Source: Tupaia tana
Lineage: Eukaryota; Chordata; Mammalia; Scandentia; Tupaiidae
Assembly (NCBI GenBank): GCA_026018925.1
Contig: JAKSZU010000027.1
Span: 3,915,531 to 3,979,530, forward strand
Direction of reading: 5' to 3'
Length of the DNA stretch: 64,000 nt
Each line of letters begins with the position of its first letter. Positions within the stretch are counted from its first letter, which is position 1. Under the pieces are notes generated by a model. It did not search any database, was not told where the DNA came from, and was given only the letters and a program-made list of their open reading frames with translations. This document shows positions 22,342-33,966 of this stretch, one piece after another. Both the position numbers and the translations under genes were made by a program.

Positions 22342-24865
22342 CTAGAGAGAGAGAGAGAGAGAAATAAATAAATAGCTTCAAATCCATATGTACATACAAC
22401 AGCTTCCAATGCTCCTGTCCCGAAAGGAACCTGAAACCAAACCAAAAGGCAGGATTTTAAAAATTCACCTCAGAATGATTTAGGTTTACAGAGGACAAAC
22501 ATCATCCCATGTACTAACCACTCCTTCTGTCACCTACTTAAATTCTGAAAAAGGAAAGGAGGCACTTTCTCTATCAAACAGATCACCTGTTCTAACTTCA
22601 GTTAACTTTCCACTGAAACGACATATATATGCTGAACTAACAAATGGACTCTTCTGACACATAGTAAAATAACATCACATTTTAAAATCACATAATATAA
22701 AAAATGGAAATTTGACATTTGAAAACAAATGTGAAAAAAAATTCCCTTGAAAATAGATTCCAACGCATTAATAAAATGTAAAATTGGAATACAGATGCAT
22801 CCGGGATGACGAGTAATTAATATTTGTGAGCTAGAAATTAATTTTTATAGCCGTTTTCCATGAGGAAAAAAATACTATCGCTTTTTGTAATGGACTTCCA
22901 CAAATTTGCTATAGACCTATTTGACATAGGTATCTTTCTACATAAAATCTGCAAGAATGAGAACTTATTTAAGAAATACAAAAGACTGTCCAGTTTAAGA
23001 ACCTCTTAATAACAAACTACTAAGCAGCTACCATCCTCCTCGAGATTTCATTCTGTATCAACTCTTAATGTGTAACAATCTGTTAAGAGCTTACTGGTGG
23101 CTCAAAATTGCACCAAAATAGCAATAGCGAGGTAATATAGTGTAAAATATAAATCAGTCACATAGAACCAAAAACCTAAGAGACCCCGCTGGAACTGACT
23201 GCGATTCAATAGGAATTACTTCTAATAGATTTTACCATCACATGTTGCTAAAACCAAATTCCAAATCACTCTTTTGGAAAACAGATTTCCAGAAATGTTT
23301 TATGCCCTTTTACATACATCCATTTTATTGAATACAATTCTTTTGTTTATTTATTTGGTAAAGGAAATGATTTATATATCACATTCTGATTTTAGCGTTT
23401 TCTTATAAGTTTCAATCTTCTTTGAAAATTTCCCAATGATACTTTTATAAATATTGCACATTTGAAAAATATCTAAATATTGTCAGCTGTTCCTTAGACA
23501 GCAATAGATTCATTTGGTTTTTCTAGTATAGTTCAACTAAAAATTGCTATACCACTAAAATAAAGCATCTCTCTCTCTCTCTCATCTTTTTCTTATAAAA
23601 ATACAGACAGATTTTATTCCAAAGATGGCTTTTTAGAGAAAGAATCAGCGTATCTTTCAACTCCGCCAACACAAATTCGATGAATTTGTCCTTAAGTGGT
23701 ACTTCTTACCGCCATATCACTGTGTCACTGCTATTCAAAGACAATGACTATTTCTTCAAGTCTAACAGTAACAAAAAGAAAAAGTGACGCTACTACAATC
23801 AGTATCCTGAGTAGTTATAATCTGTTCTATTTCCAAATATACACTTTAGACCATTTTTAAATTTTCGGCCAATTTTCGATTTCTCACACTGCCAGGGTGG
23901 TTAATTAACCTTTTTGTTGTGACGGGATATATCCAATAAAAGAACAAATTGACACACCATCAGAGAAGCTAACAGAAAAAAAAATCATTAGAGGAAAAAT
24001 GAAGGAAATGCAGAGGATCATTCCACAGAAGACTGTCTGAAATCAGCAGGTCTCCTCAGCAATTCGTATGCAAAAGGAACGTTTGTACCACAGAGGCACT
24101 GAAAGGATATACCAGTTCTTTTTCTAGCTATACTCTTAGGAATTGCATAAATATTAAGAAATCTAGAAATAGACATACACATGCACATATAAAAATTATT
24201 GTCAGTATATAAGTTACTGCTGCCCTGGGACTGCAATAATTTATGTAACATCTGTTTTCATATTTTTCTAATTTTTTTTCCTAATTAGCATGCATATTTA
24301 ACGCATAAATGCTCAGACCACCTCTTTTTCCTGCTGACTGTGCCTCTTTTTTTTTTAAGTTGTACATTCCTAGGGAGAATTCAGGATAGATGGAAACCCA
24401 AATCTTATTGAAAGCAATAATTTTAAAATGTAAACAATAGTACTAAGCCTATTTTCATGACAATACTACAGTGTTAGGGGTTTTCACAAGTACACTTCCA
24501 TCTGCCCGCAGTCATGCCATACACAGAAGCCCAATACAAAAGAAAGCCAACATAAAAAGCGTAATTCAAACATCATTTTAACCTTCCGAGGGTCTAACTT
24601 TCATGACAGCAGAGAAATCTACACCTATGACTTCTTCTCTTGATGAAGCTTGTAGAATTTAAAATTTTTTATGCTTTACACAACTAAAATAAACAAATGC
24701 ATTCCATACAGTTACCATCGGGATGTTCGTAACCAGCTAGAATCTACAACTGGAAACTTCCAAATACTCTGCAGCTTCAAGGAAGGCGCCGCGCTGATAT
24801 TCTGAGGGTCATTAACATACAATCAAATTCTGGGACGATCTTAACCTCCATGGATATTCAAAATT
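22342..24865. other. Unique AT-rich DNA
   Basis: Nothing recognised beyond short CT and poly-T tracts (for example 23569-23583). Confidence 0.5.
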
Positions 24866-24882
24866 CTATTTATGTTTATTTT

Positions 24883-24918
24883 CATTTTATTTGTTTAACA
24901 TTTATTTATTTATTTTAA

Positions 24919-24953
<35 letters not shown>

Positions 24954-25043
24954 AAGCGAGAAAGCCGCCCACATCCGGAACTCAAACCACGGTCGGCCAT
25001 GTGGGAGTCCAGTGCCCTTAACCACCATGCCACCTGCTGGCCC
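24883..25043 (-). mobile_element. Family B SINE with TSD
   Basis: Minus-strand copy with ATTT-rich tail and GA run, and head ending CACCTGCTGGCCCC. CTATTTATGTTTATTTT is duplicated at 24866-24882 and 25044-25060 (one mismatch). Confidence 0.92.
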
Positions 25044-25259
25044 CTATTTATGCTTATTTTTAATAAAAAAAAAAAAATAGTAAAATGAGAGGCAGATTAA
25101 GCTAATGTTGTAACAACATAAGCATTCCCAAATGACAATATTTAATATGCCAATGCTGTAAGTTCTTCTGTGCTTACCTAACTTCAGATATAATCGCTTT
25201 GTATTTTAACTGCCTAAGTTACACACTTAGTCATTCATTTACTATCTCTTGTCTACTGC

Positions 25260-26020
25260 CAGAGCATTCTAGAACTCTGTAAGCCCTGATATTATCTCGG
25301 CCTGCAAGTAACTGACATTTCCCTTGGGGAAACAGCAGAGTCAAAAGCAGAGAGACCAGTCACAGCTAGAGGGACTCCGTATGAAACAAGTTGAGAGAGA
25401 AAAACTCAGCAGTCATCGAAGAGCTTTAAGTAAGAAATGACAGTCAACTTTACTTTGAAAAAGTATCGAATTTAGCTGAATCACAAAGAGAGGCCATGAG
25501 AGGTAGCAGGGAAGGGGACAGACATGAGGACAGTGCTGAGACGACGTGAGGGTGGCTGACAAAGAAGGCACAGAGAGATTTCTGGGATGAAAATCAGTAG
25601 ATCTTGGCGGATTCGGGGTTTTGTTTGTTTCTTTGCTTTTTAAGAGAGAGATTTTTGCTATAGGGCGCGTGCACTCGCCAGAGAGAAAGAAAGGGAGAAA
25701 TCACCCCCCGGGGGGGATGGCCACACCACATCCCTTCTCCTTTCTCCTCTTGGGATCTTGGGCACACACACAAAAACATGCTCCCGGTGAGTTTTAATCC
25801 GCCGGCTCGGGATCTAAACTGTGGTCAACCATGCGGGAGTCCAGCGAGGTAACAATTAGGCCACCTGCCGGTCCCGGGGAGGATTCTGTTTCGTAGATAT
25901 AGATGGACAGCGATTTCATCCACTGATACAGAACCCGGGAAGAAGATCAGCTCTCGAGAGAAAGGCTGAGTTTAGAGTTAGACGTTTCCTGGAACTACAA
26001 GACGTATTAGGGCAAGAATC
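25260..26020. mobile_element. Ancient unnamed mammalian repeat, split by a SINE
   Basis: Purine-rich sequence resembling a long, old interspersed repeat known from many mammals (phrases like GCAGTCATC, AGAGGCCATGAGAGG, GATTTCATCCACTG). Similar material occurs at 38330-39365 and 45494-46270. I cannot name the family from memory. Confidence 0.35.
25632..25876 (-). mobile_element. Family A SINE
   Basis: Minus-strand element with the usual TTTTTGCTATAGGGCGCG end and a head ending CCACCTGCCGGTCCC. The B-box region is altered (GGGATCTAAACTG on the plus strand). A clear duplication could not be fixed. Confidence 0.85.
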
Positions 26021-26179
26021 AAACTGCGACACCGCCAGGATGTGGGTACTTCAGGGGAGAAAAAGGGAGACATGTGTTTTCTTCCCAAAGGAAAGACCCC
26101 TTCACACATCCCAGTGTCTTCCTACTCTCAGCGATCACGCCGCTCCTCAACAGGAATGCATCCATTTCAAAATCTGACG

Positions 26180-26457
26180 GGAACCAGCAGTTAGCGGAAT
26201 GGCTATGTCGCTGGACTCCCACGTAGTCGACCGCGGTTTGCGTCCCGGACCCGGTGGCTTAAAACTCATGCCGGGCTTGTGTGCGTGCATGCCCAAGATC
26301 CCGAGAGGAGAATGGAGGAGAAGGGATTGCGGCGTGGCCATCCCCCCTAGGGGGTGATTTCTCGCTTTCTGTCTCTATGTCTCTGTCTGGCGAGCGCACG
26401 CGCCCTACAGCGAAGAAAGAAAAAAAAAAAAAAAACACCTCTCAAAAGAAAAAAAAA
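26180..26457 (+). mobile_element. Family A2 SINE
   Basis: Full-length with B box GGTTTGCGTCC, one step from the A2 form. The 3' end is interrupted by an A-rich insertion between GCCCTACAGCGAAG and ACACCTCTC. A short duplication (CTGACG) may flank it. Confidence 0.9.
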
Positions 26458-26534
26458 CTGACGAACTCGTTTAGTCTATAATTGGCTAACTCTGTTAGGC
26501 AGATTTGCATTTTATGTCTTATCTGAAACTGCTA

Positions 26535-26768
26535 AATAACAGTCACCATTTATTGGAATGCCTACTCCGGGACAGAACTATACTAAACACTCTAAATATG
26601 CTTTAGGCAGTAATCCTCACAATAATCTGAGAATGTAAGGATTATCACGCCCATTTTTCAGATGAAGACACTGAAGTTTAGGGAAGTGTAAAGTGCCAGT
26701 AACCAGCAAGCAATAGAGCCATACTTTTAAACCAGGGCTATCTGAACCCACAACCCATGCACTTTTCA
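26535..26768 (-). mobile_element. MIR
   Basis: Ordered MIR motifs in reverse: CACCATTTATTGGAATGCCTA, CAATAATCTGAGAATGTAAG, CCCATTTTTCAGATGAAGAC, then CCAGTAACCAGCAAGCAATAG. Typical ancient tRNA-derived SINE. Confidence 0.8.
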
Positions 26769-26780
26769 CTAAAAAGATGA

Positions 26781-27045
26781 GGGACCAGCAGATGATGGTT
26801 ATGTTGTTAGATCTCCACATGGCCAACTGTGGTTCAAGTCCCAGATCCAGAGGCTTAAAACTGACACTGGGCAGGTGTGTGTGTGTGCCCAAAATCCCAG
26901 GAGGAGAATGGAGAAGGGATTGTGGTGTCACCATCCTCCCTGGGGTGGTGATTTCTCACTTTCTATCTCTCTGTCTGTCTCTCCGGCAAGTGCAGGCACC
27001 CTGTAGCAAAAAAACTTTCTCAAAAAAATTAAATTAAATTAAAAT
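26781..27045 (+). mobile_element. Older family A SINE
   Basis: Starts GGGACCAGCAGATGATGG with B box GGTTCAAGTCC, a shortened CT stretch and end CACCCTGTAGCAAAAAAAC. The tail contains TTAAA units. Confidence 0.87.
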
Positions 27046-28008
27046 ACGGGTAGCATGAGTAGCATCAGGGTCTGTACTACCCTCGCTGGGAAGTACAGGT
27101 CAAGTCACCCTTATCTGAATACTTGGGACCAGAAAGCTGTGTTTTAGATTGCCCCCCCCCCCCCGATTTTGGGATATTTGCATTAAACATAATAAGACAC
27201 CCTGGGGATGGGAGCCAAGTTTAAATATGAAATTCACTTATATTCCATACACATCTTATATATACACAGTCTGAAAATAATTTTATATATTTTTGCATCA
27301 CAGCATTTTGTCTAAGACCCATCATGTGAGGTCAGATGTGGAATTCAGCACTTGTGACATCATGCCAGTCTCGAAAAAATTCCGATTTTAGAGCATTTCA
27401 GACTTCAGATCTGGGACCTGCTAAGCAAGATGCTAAATATGTATTCGTATTCTAGGAAACATAAGTGAAGACTCAGACACGGCATGTAAGGTACACAGAG
27501 TACATTGCCTTAATGTCACACATTCCGCTCCACGGGAGTGCCAACAGCGGAGGGCGTGGAGCAGAAAGCTAGCCATGGATCTCACTGACCTGCAACGAAC
27601 TAAAGCTGACCCTAGGAGCTTGGAAGATTTCATAGTACAGGGACTGGCAGGTCACCAGGAATAACTAACAAACGCAGGTGACCTCTGCTCTTCCCACAAC
27701 TGGAAAAGAAGAGCTTACATCAGAAGAGCCAGAGCCATTCTTCTACAAGCTACCAGTAGAGAATTTAGCAGGGATTCTGAAAATTTAGTGTACATAAATA
27801 TCACTTAAGAAACTTATAAAATAGAGATTCACAGTCAGATCCCCCCAAATACTCTGCTACAGCAATGCAATAGATGGATTTTTCAACTTTCCCTTCTTTT
27901 TTTTTTACATTGCCGAAGGACAAGTGCATTCCAGTATGTGCATGATAGAGAGAGCAAGCGAGCACCAACCACACACTCATGCATCCCCTAATGGGGTACA
28001 ATTGTGCC
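27046..28008. other. Unique DNA with a (C)13 tract
   Basis: A run of 13 C lies at 27152-27164. No other feature recognised. Confidence 0.5.
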
Positions 28009-28176
28009 TTTTTTTTTTTTCTCTATTTCTCTTTCCTGTGAGATTTTAGCTGTGCACACACTCACACGTGTTCAACATATTTTGAAGGCCAACAGGGCCA
28101 GGATTCAAACCACAGATGGCCATATGGGATCCAGCTACCAATGCACAGTTCTTAACCACTGCAACACAGGGCCAAG
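28009..28176 (-). mobile_element. Family C SINE fragment
   Basis: Poly-T, then a shortened reversed family C body (ATATTTTGAAGGCCAACAGG) and a head ending ACACAGGGCCAAGCTG. Central part deleted. Confidence 0.65.
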
Positions 28177-28867
28177 CTGACTTCTTACGCTTTCTATGAA
28201 AATTTGATTCCCAGTTTCTTTTTCACCAATCTATTCACTTTTGTAATATGACCTATCATTTTATTCAGGAAACACTGTAATCTATCTTGCTTGACTTGTG
28301 CAAAAAGAAAAAAAAAAAAAAAAAACTCAAGCTGTACTTGGCTGCAACAGAGAAAACCCTATGAAAAGTAGTGACTGACACGAGTCATTCAGAGAAAGTT
28401 TTAGTTTTCAGAAAACAAAAGGGAACACTAATTAAAACCAGAGAGAGAGGACAAATAAGTTAGTTTTATTAATGAGTCAATTACTTAGATATATTTTTCT
28501 CTGCTTGTGGCTCCAGGCTTTTCATCACTTACTACCAAACTAGTGTTCGTTTATTGATCCCGCTGCCCATTAGCTCCTTCTCACAAAGACAGAAAGGAAA
28601 GCTCACTGGGTAATGTAGCTAACCATTAACGGCAAAGAAAAATGGCTGAGTCAATTGTCAGGTACTTAGTGAGAAAGATGGTAGGAGTGGTGGAGAGTAC
28701 TGAACTACCAAACTAGCACTGCAGCCAGAGACGGGGACCCAGAGGTAACGAAACGTGAAAGATGCTGACACCTCTGCCTCTCAGAGAAATGAATAAAGGT
28801 CAGTGACAGTGGTAAATAATAAGGCTTCTAAAACAGGTGTTAGGAAGATTATTTGTGCCGTGAAAAG

Positions 28868-29126
28868 TATACAAAAAAAAAAAATTTTAATTGCTAGAAT
28901 ATACATGCACTCAATAGTGAGAAGCCGAGACTGTGAGAGAGAGAAAGCACCTGAAAAGACCATAACATTTTCTTCTCATTTCTCCATCCTGAAGGGATTG
29001 GGGCATACATGCACAAGGCCTGGTGTGTTTTCAAGCCTCCAGGTGCCAGAACTTGAAAAAAAGGGTCAATTTTGGGATTGACACCAGAGATCCAGCTTCC
29101 TTAACCATTAGGACATAGGGCTGCCC
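28868..29126 (-). mobile_element. Family C SINE
   Basis: Reversed body with GGTGTGTTTTCAAGCCTCCAGG and a head ending CCATTAGGACATAGGGCTG. B-box region degraded. Confidence 0.65.
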
Positions 29127-30021
29127 TCCTCCCCAATTTTATATATGCAGAGGGAAAAGTACTCTTTCATGGATACCTATACCTCAGTATCTTGCACTCG
29201 TAAAAAAGATACGGTGAGGATGAAATAAGATATTAGATGATCTCAATTTTAATTTTGCTAACTTTTATATTAAATAATTTGTATTTACTGACTTAAGTAT
29301 AGTTTAGAAAATACATATTCAATAGATCTGGCCACTAATTCCACAAGTATTTGAGAATTTTAAAATTTTATTTAGAAAGTCTGCTTAGTCCTAAATAACT
29401 GTACTACAAACCTAGAAATACCTCCGATTGAATACTCTCTTTAAAAAGCTGCCAGGTTGTGGTCTCTATGATTCACAAAATAAATAACGTAGAGCTACTT
29501 ACAGGAGAAAATCATCTAAATTTTTTGTTTTGCATTTGAGTTACTTGTTTACTGGATTTCAAACCAACACTCAGGTAAAATAAATACAAGATCACACATG
29601 TACTAGTGCTTGTGTTTTGGTCTCAGTCTATCTACTAATTCAACTAAACAGCAGTGAATTAATTTACGTCGCTAATGTCATTTTTTGCTACTCAGAATAA
29701 TTTTCAAATGTATTATTCAAAATACCTTAAATATACTTTAAGAGCCCAGAGAAAGAAGGGGTAACAGAGAGACCCCACAATCCCAGAGACAAGGCAGGAG
29801 CTGCTGCTGCACGTGTGCTGACACCATTCTGCCCCTCACCCACCCAGGACCCAAGCCCAGCTACTCCACTTAAGTTCATCAGCAAGGAAACCCGCCCAGC
29901 CTGCTGCTGGGGAGGAGTGCTTCTCCAGCCTTCAAGAACCAATAGCTGGTTTCTACAATTCCAGAGAAAGAAGCGACAACAGGGAGGTCTTGCAATTCCA
30001 CAGACAGAGGGACCAAAGCCA

Positions 30022-30162
30022 ACTCAAGATCCCAAAAGGAGAATGGAGGAGAAGGGACTGCAGTGTGGTCATCCCCCCCGGGGATGATTTCTCGCTTTCC
30101 GTCTCTCTGTCTCTCTGGCAAGCACTTGTACCCTACAGCAAAAATCTCTCTTTAAAAAAGAT
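30022..30162 (+). mobile_element. 5'-truncated family A SINE
   Basis: Begins in the middle of the element (CAAGATCCCAAAAGGAGAATGG) and keeps the 3' half through CCCTACAGCAAAAATCTCTC. The tRNA-like promoter is absent. Confidence 0.82.
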
Positions 30163-30410
30163 ACTAAATTTAGGTGGATATTTTAATAAGGAGCATTTTC
30201 ATGGCCTTAATGGGTTTCCCCACAGACTGCTTGTTAGTTGCCAGAGAAAGAAAATGGTAATCCTAAAGTGGAGAAACGATCAAAATATTATCACTGGTAT
30301 GCCTCCAGATGTGACATTCTGAGGACACAGTATTGTTTATGCAGCATTCCAGTCAGAGTGCATAATCTGAACCCAAACACGAGAAATGGCAGACAATACA
30401 CAAAAGAGAA

Positions 30411-30447
30411 ATGGTAGGTGGGTAGGTAGGTAGGTAGGTAGGTGGAC
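30411..30447 (+). repeat. (GGTA)n microsatellite
   Basis: Seven or so GGTA/GTAG units followed by a GGACAGGCAG border. Confidence 0.9.
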
Positions 30448-30622
30448 AGGCAGACAAATGGAGGGATGTACTATTCAAAAACGTTCATGTCATCCAAGAT
30501 AAAGGAAGGCTGTAGAACCATTCCAAATTAAATACCAATTAAACTAAAGACGTGACAATTAAAAGCAATATCTGATCCTCTCAACTGGATTAAATGGAAG
30601 AAATGCTATGAAAAATATTATT

Positions 30623-30853
30623 GGGGGACTGGACAGTGGTCCAGTGGTAAACACAATGTTCTAGAAGAGTGACCCATACGGGAGGGTTCCCAGTTCCTGT
30701 CCGGAGAGACCTCTCTGAGTATTCTAGGGACGCATGTGCCCATGCTCTGGGTAGGTAGGTCATGAGGTCAACACCATTTGGTGGCTGTCACTCTCTCACT
30801 CTCTTCATCTGTCTCTTCCACTCATGAAAGAATTAAATAGACAAACTTTAAAA
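30623..30853 (+). mobile_element. Family D SINE
   Basis: Starts GGGGGACTGGACAGTGGTCC and ends CTCTTCCACTCATGAAAGAA then TTAAATAGACAAACTTTA. Head weakly tRNA-like (CAGTGGTAAAC). Confidence 0.65.
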
Positions 30854-30925
30854 AATGTGTTTTGTGAGATAAATGGCCATAATGTAAGCAATTTCTACTC
30901 AAACAGTTCAGAAAAATATTGTGTG

Positions 30926-31083
30926 TGAGCCAGCCCCATAATCTAGTGGTTATGGGAATGAGATACCATGTGTCCAATCACGTTTTGAATACAAGCCACA
31001 GTAACTTGAATAGCATGCCAGGCACATCTGCATGCACGCCCCAAATCCTGAGAGGATGGACCACAGTTCTTTTGGGGGGGTGC

Positions 31084-31121
<38 letters not shown>

Positions 31122-31160
31122 AACGGAATATGTCCTTTGGCAACTAAAGAAAAAAAAAAG
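30926..31160 (+). mobile_element. Family C SINE
   Basis: Begins GAGCCAGCCCCATAATCTAG, carries a long CT run at about 31087-31119, and ends ATGTCCTTTGGCAACTAAAG with an A-tail. Confidence 0.78.
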
Positions 31161-31348
31161 TTTGTGTGTAGAGGGAGCAAAGGAAATAGGGTAAAATGTC
31201 TACCAGTAAGTACACCTAGGAGGATTTACTGGGCCTACCAATGTGAAGTGAGCACCCTGTCTTACTCCAAAGAACGGTGCTGGTTTTAACTGTCATGATA
31301 TGCTGCATTTCTGGTGTTGCATCATTAAGCCTCTTTTTCAGCTGTAAG

Positions 31349-31394
31349 TTTTATTTTGTTTTGATTTGTTTTTTGGAGAGATTTTTGCTCTAGG
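31349..31394 (-). mobile_element. Extremely short SINE insertion (3' end only) with TSD
   Basis: Only a T-rich tail and about 22 bp of a family A 3' end (GGAGAGATTTTTGCTCTAGG on the plus strand) remain. TCAGCTGTAAG flanks it at 31338-31348 and 31395-31405, so this is a real insertion truncated during reverse transcription. Confidence 0.75.
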
Positions 31395-31599
31395 TCAGCT
31401 GTAAGATTCTTAAGGCTGTTTGATCTTTCTAAGCTTACCTTTTGAAATCCTTTAACTGTCTTTCCTCTGTTTTCCCTAACCAGAGGCCCCTCTCACTACA
31501 GCTGAGTCCTGGTTCTGGAATTCAAGAAAACAGTATTCTAGCCAATAGGATACCTGACAAATCCTCCCCAAAACTCCTATGTCTTGAATTCAGACTCCT

Positions 31600-31745
31600 C
31601 GCTTAGCCAGAACGTACTATTACCCACTGCAATAAAGCAACTGGAGGGCAGAGCTGTCTGCTTTTCACTACTGGGTGGCCAAGGCCAAGGTCAGGGCCTG
31701 CTCTATATTAGGGATTCTGCAAACATTTGTTTAACTGAAATGTTC
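31600..31745 (+). mobile_element. L2 3' end remnant
   Basis: The order GGAGGGCAGAGCTGTCTGC, then AGGGCCTGCTC, then AAACATTTGTTTAACTGAAATG matches the well-known L2 3' terminus. An 82-codon open frame over it has no meaning. Confidence 0.65.
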
Positions 31746-32139
31746 AGCTTGTGCGGCTGCTCACGGCTTTCCTCTTTCCAGATAGCATTAGGAATATTTA
31801 ATTTCCTCCCTTCCACTTACCACCACACATGACTGAGATCAGTTCAACATTTTCCTTCTAAAAGATGTTTCCTCAGTTACTCCAACCCTCAACAATGTCT
31901 TCAGTTTGACTCCTTCAACACACAGGAGCTATTGGTACCTTTTGCACCTAACTAACAGGGCCAGAAATTATGTTTTATGTGGCATGACATTATGACAATT
32001 TCGAAAGTTGCCTCTATTTTTTATTTTGATTAAGATAAGTAAATAAGTTTATCTTTCTAATAAATTGGAAAGAAGCCAACTTGTATACATGCTAAAGATA
32101 TTAAAGTTGTTTAGTTTTTTGAAAAGATGCAAAGGATGT

Positions 32140-32760
32140 TTTCTTAGTCCATTATTGCATGGCCAACAGAAATACCTAAGACAGGCTGATTTATGAAGAA
32201 ACAGATTTACTGGCTCATGATTCCGATGGTTTGAAAATCCAAAGGCACGGGACCAGCAGTTAGCATAATGGCTATGTCGCCGGACTCCCATGTAGTCGAC
32301 CGCGGTTCGAGTCCCGGACCCGGTGGCTTAAACTTATGCTGGGCGCGTGTGTGTGTGCGTGCCCAACATCCCAGGAGGAGAATGGAGGAGAAGAAATTGC
32401 GGCGTGGTCATCCTCCTGGGGGGGTGATTTCTCGCTTTCTGTCTCTCTATTTCTCTCTGTCTTTCTGGTGAGCGCACGCGCCCTATAGCAAAAAAAAATA
32501 AAATAAAATAAAACAAAAACCTCTCTTAAAAGAAAAAGAAAGAAAATCCAAAGGCATCACAAAACGGTAGAGGCAGAAAAGGAGAACTTCAAACAGAATG
32601 GAGTGCGGCTCGTACCCTAATCGACCCTAATCTCTTCCCCAAAGTCCCACCTTTTGGCATCGGAAATGGATCAAGTTTTCACTTACTACTTTACAATACA
32701 ACCAAGTTCCAACACATTAATTGAGCCATGTTCAATCTATAGCACACACTATGTTTAAAT
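32140..32760 (-). mobile_element. MaLR-type LTR remnant, antisense, split by a SINE
   Basis: GAAATACCTAAGACAGGCTG, TTTATGAAGAAACAGATTTA and GGCTCATGATTCCGATGG follow the reversed order of MST/MLT-like LTRs. After the SINE it resumes with GGCATCACAAAACGG and ends near CAACACATTAATTGAGCCAT. Subfamily not decided. Confidence 0.5.
32248..32541 (+). mobile_element. Family A1 SINE, young, inside an LTR remnant
   Basis: Full-length, B box GGTTCGAGTCC. Perfect duplication GAAAATCCAAAGGCA at 32233-32247 and 32542-32556. The tail has AAAAT units. Confidence 0.95.
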
Positions 32761-32854
32761 TTGGAAAGTGTTAAACTGAACTAAGTTATACCAGATTCTC
32801 AGAACTTTCGATACACCCGTGTACTGTGATCGCCTACAGGAGAACGTAGTATCC

Positions 32855-32965
32855 AGTACTTTCCAAACTTACTTGACCATGAGATCTTCTCACTCGGAGC
32901 ATCTCCTGGGAAAAATATACCACAGAACACAGATTGGGAATGCTTCCTCTGAGTGACGAGGGGAA
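32855..32965. mobile_element. MER5-like DNA transposon remnant
   Basis: TTTCCAAACTTACTTGACCATGAG... and ACAGATTGGGAATGCTT resemble the ends of MER5B-type non-autonomous hAT elements. Weak. Confidence 0.4.
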
Positions 32966-33072
32966 ACACCATGAAACTCTCAGACTTGATATGACACTTG
33001 CCATGACCAAAAGGAAATACCTGCCTAACATTAGCTGGGTAAAATGAAGCTTTCTATACATAATGCAAAATA

Positions 33073-33135
33073 CTAGGCTGTTGGGAAGGTTAGGACGCAT
33101 TTTTGCATAGAAAAAAACATGGCTGTTTCTAATTA
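33073..33135. mobile_element. Mariner-like MITE, right end lost
   Basis: CTAGGCTGTTGGGAAGG then GACGCATTTTTGCATAG and an A run match the left half of the MITE at 43677-43749. The right half is unrecognisable. Confidence 0.5.
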
Positions 33136-33334
33136 CATCTGCTAAAAGACCAAAAGCCCACGAGTTCTACATTAAGTACCTGATTGCTGGTGGACTCCAC
33201 TAAAATCTTGGGTGAGCACCCACTGCCTCCTCCAACTCTTGAACTGCAGATGACCAACTCCAATATCAGTAACCCCAAAACTGAGGCATGCGTACACACT
33301 GAACGAACAAGAGGTCTGACTGGGAAGCGTCGCA

Positions 33335-33505
33335 GTGGTGCTTCTCAAAACTTAATGTCCCTATGAAGAACCTCGGGATTGTGATCAAATGAACATTCTG
33401 ACTTAGCAGAAATGGGGTTGGGCCTGAGGGTCTGTATTACTAGCAAACTCTGAGGTAACACCAATCCTGTTCACCTGTGGGCCAGACCTAGAATAGTAAG
33501 GATGA
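33335..33505 (+). mobile_element. MER5A-like remnant
   Basis: GTGCTTCTCAAAACTTAATG, CATTCTGACTTAGCAGAAATG, TTGGGCCTGAGGGTCTGTAT and AGGTAACACCAATC follow the order of the MER5A consensus as remembered. Confidence 0.6.
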
Positions 33506-33699
33506 TGCACACGTCAGGACAAAAAGTAGAGGTCTCTAACATATATCCAATGGCTAAGTCATTTGAAATGCTTTACAAAGATCTAATTCTTCTATAAGAA
33601 AACAGCTTGCATTCACTTTTAAATTAGGAATTGTATGAGCAACCAAAGACACTTAAATCATTATTTGCTAATGATTTTTTATTAGATACGGCAGTTTTT

Positions 33700-33966
33700 G
33701 GGACCAGCAGATAGTTAATGGTTATGTTGCTGGACTCCCATATAGTTGACCGGGGTTTGAGTTCCAGAGCCAGAAGCTTGAAACTCACACCAGGCATATG
33801 TGCGCGTATGCATGTGTGCCCAAAATCCCGAGTGGTGAATGGAGAAGGGATTGTGGCATGGCCATCTCCCCTAGGGGGTGATTTCTCGCTTTCTGTCTCT
33901 TTGTCTCTCTCTGTCTCTCTGGTGAGCTCATATACCCTACAGCAAAATCTCTTTAAAAAAATAAAA
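33700..33966 (+). mobile_element. Older family A SINE
   Basis: Starts GGGACCAGCAGATAGTTAAT with B box GGTTTGAGTTCC and an intact 3' end (ATACCCTACAGCAAAATCTC). Confidence 0.88.

Noticed and set aside
23712-23770. Minus-strand segment with a strong acceptor tract and GTAAGAAG donor
   Set aside because: All three frames contain stops, so it is not a coding exon; a noncoding exon cannot be excluded but has no support.
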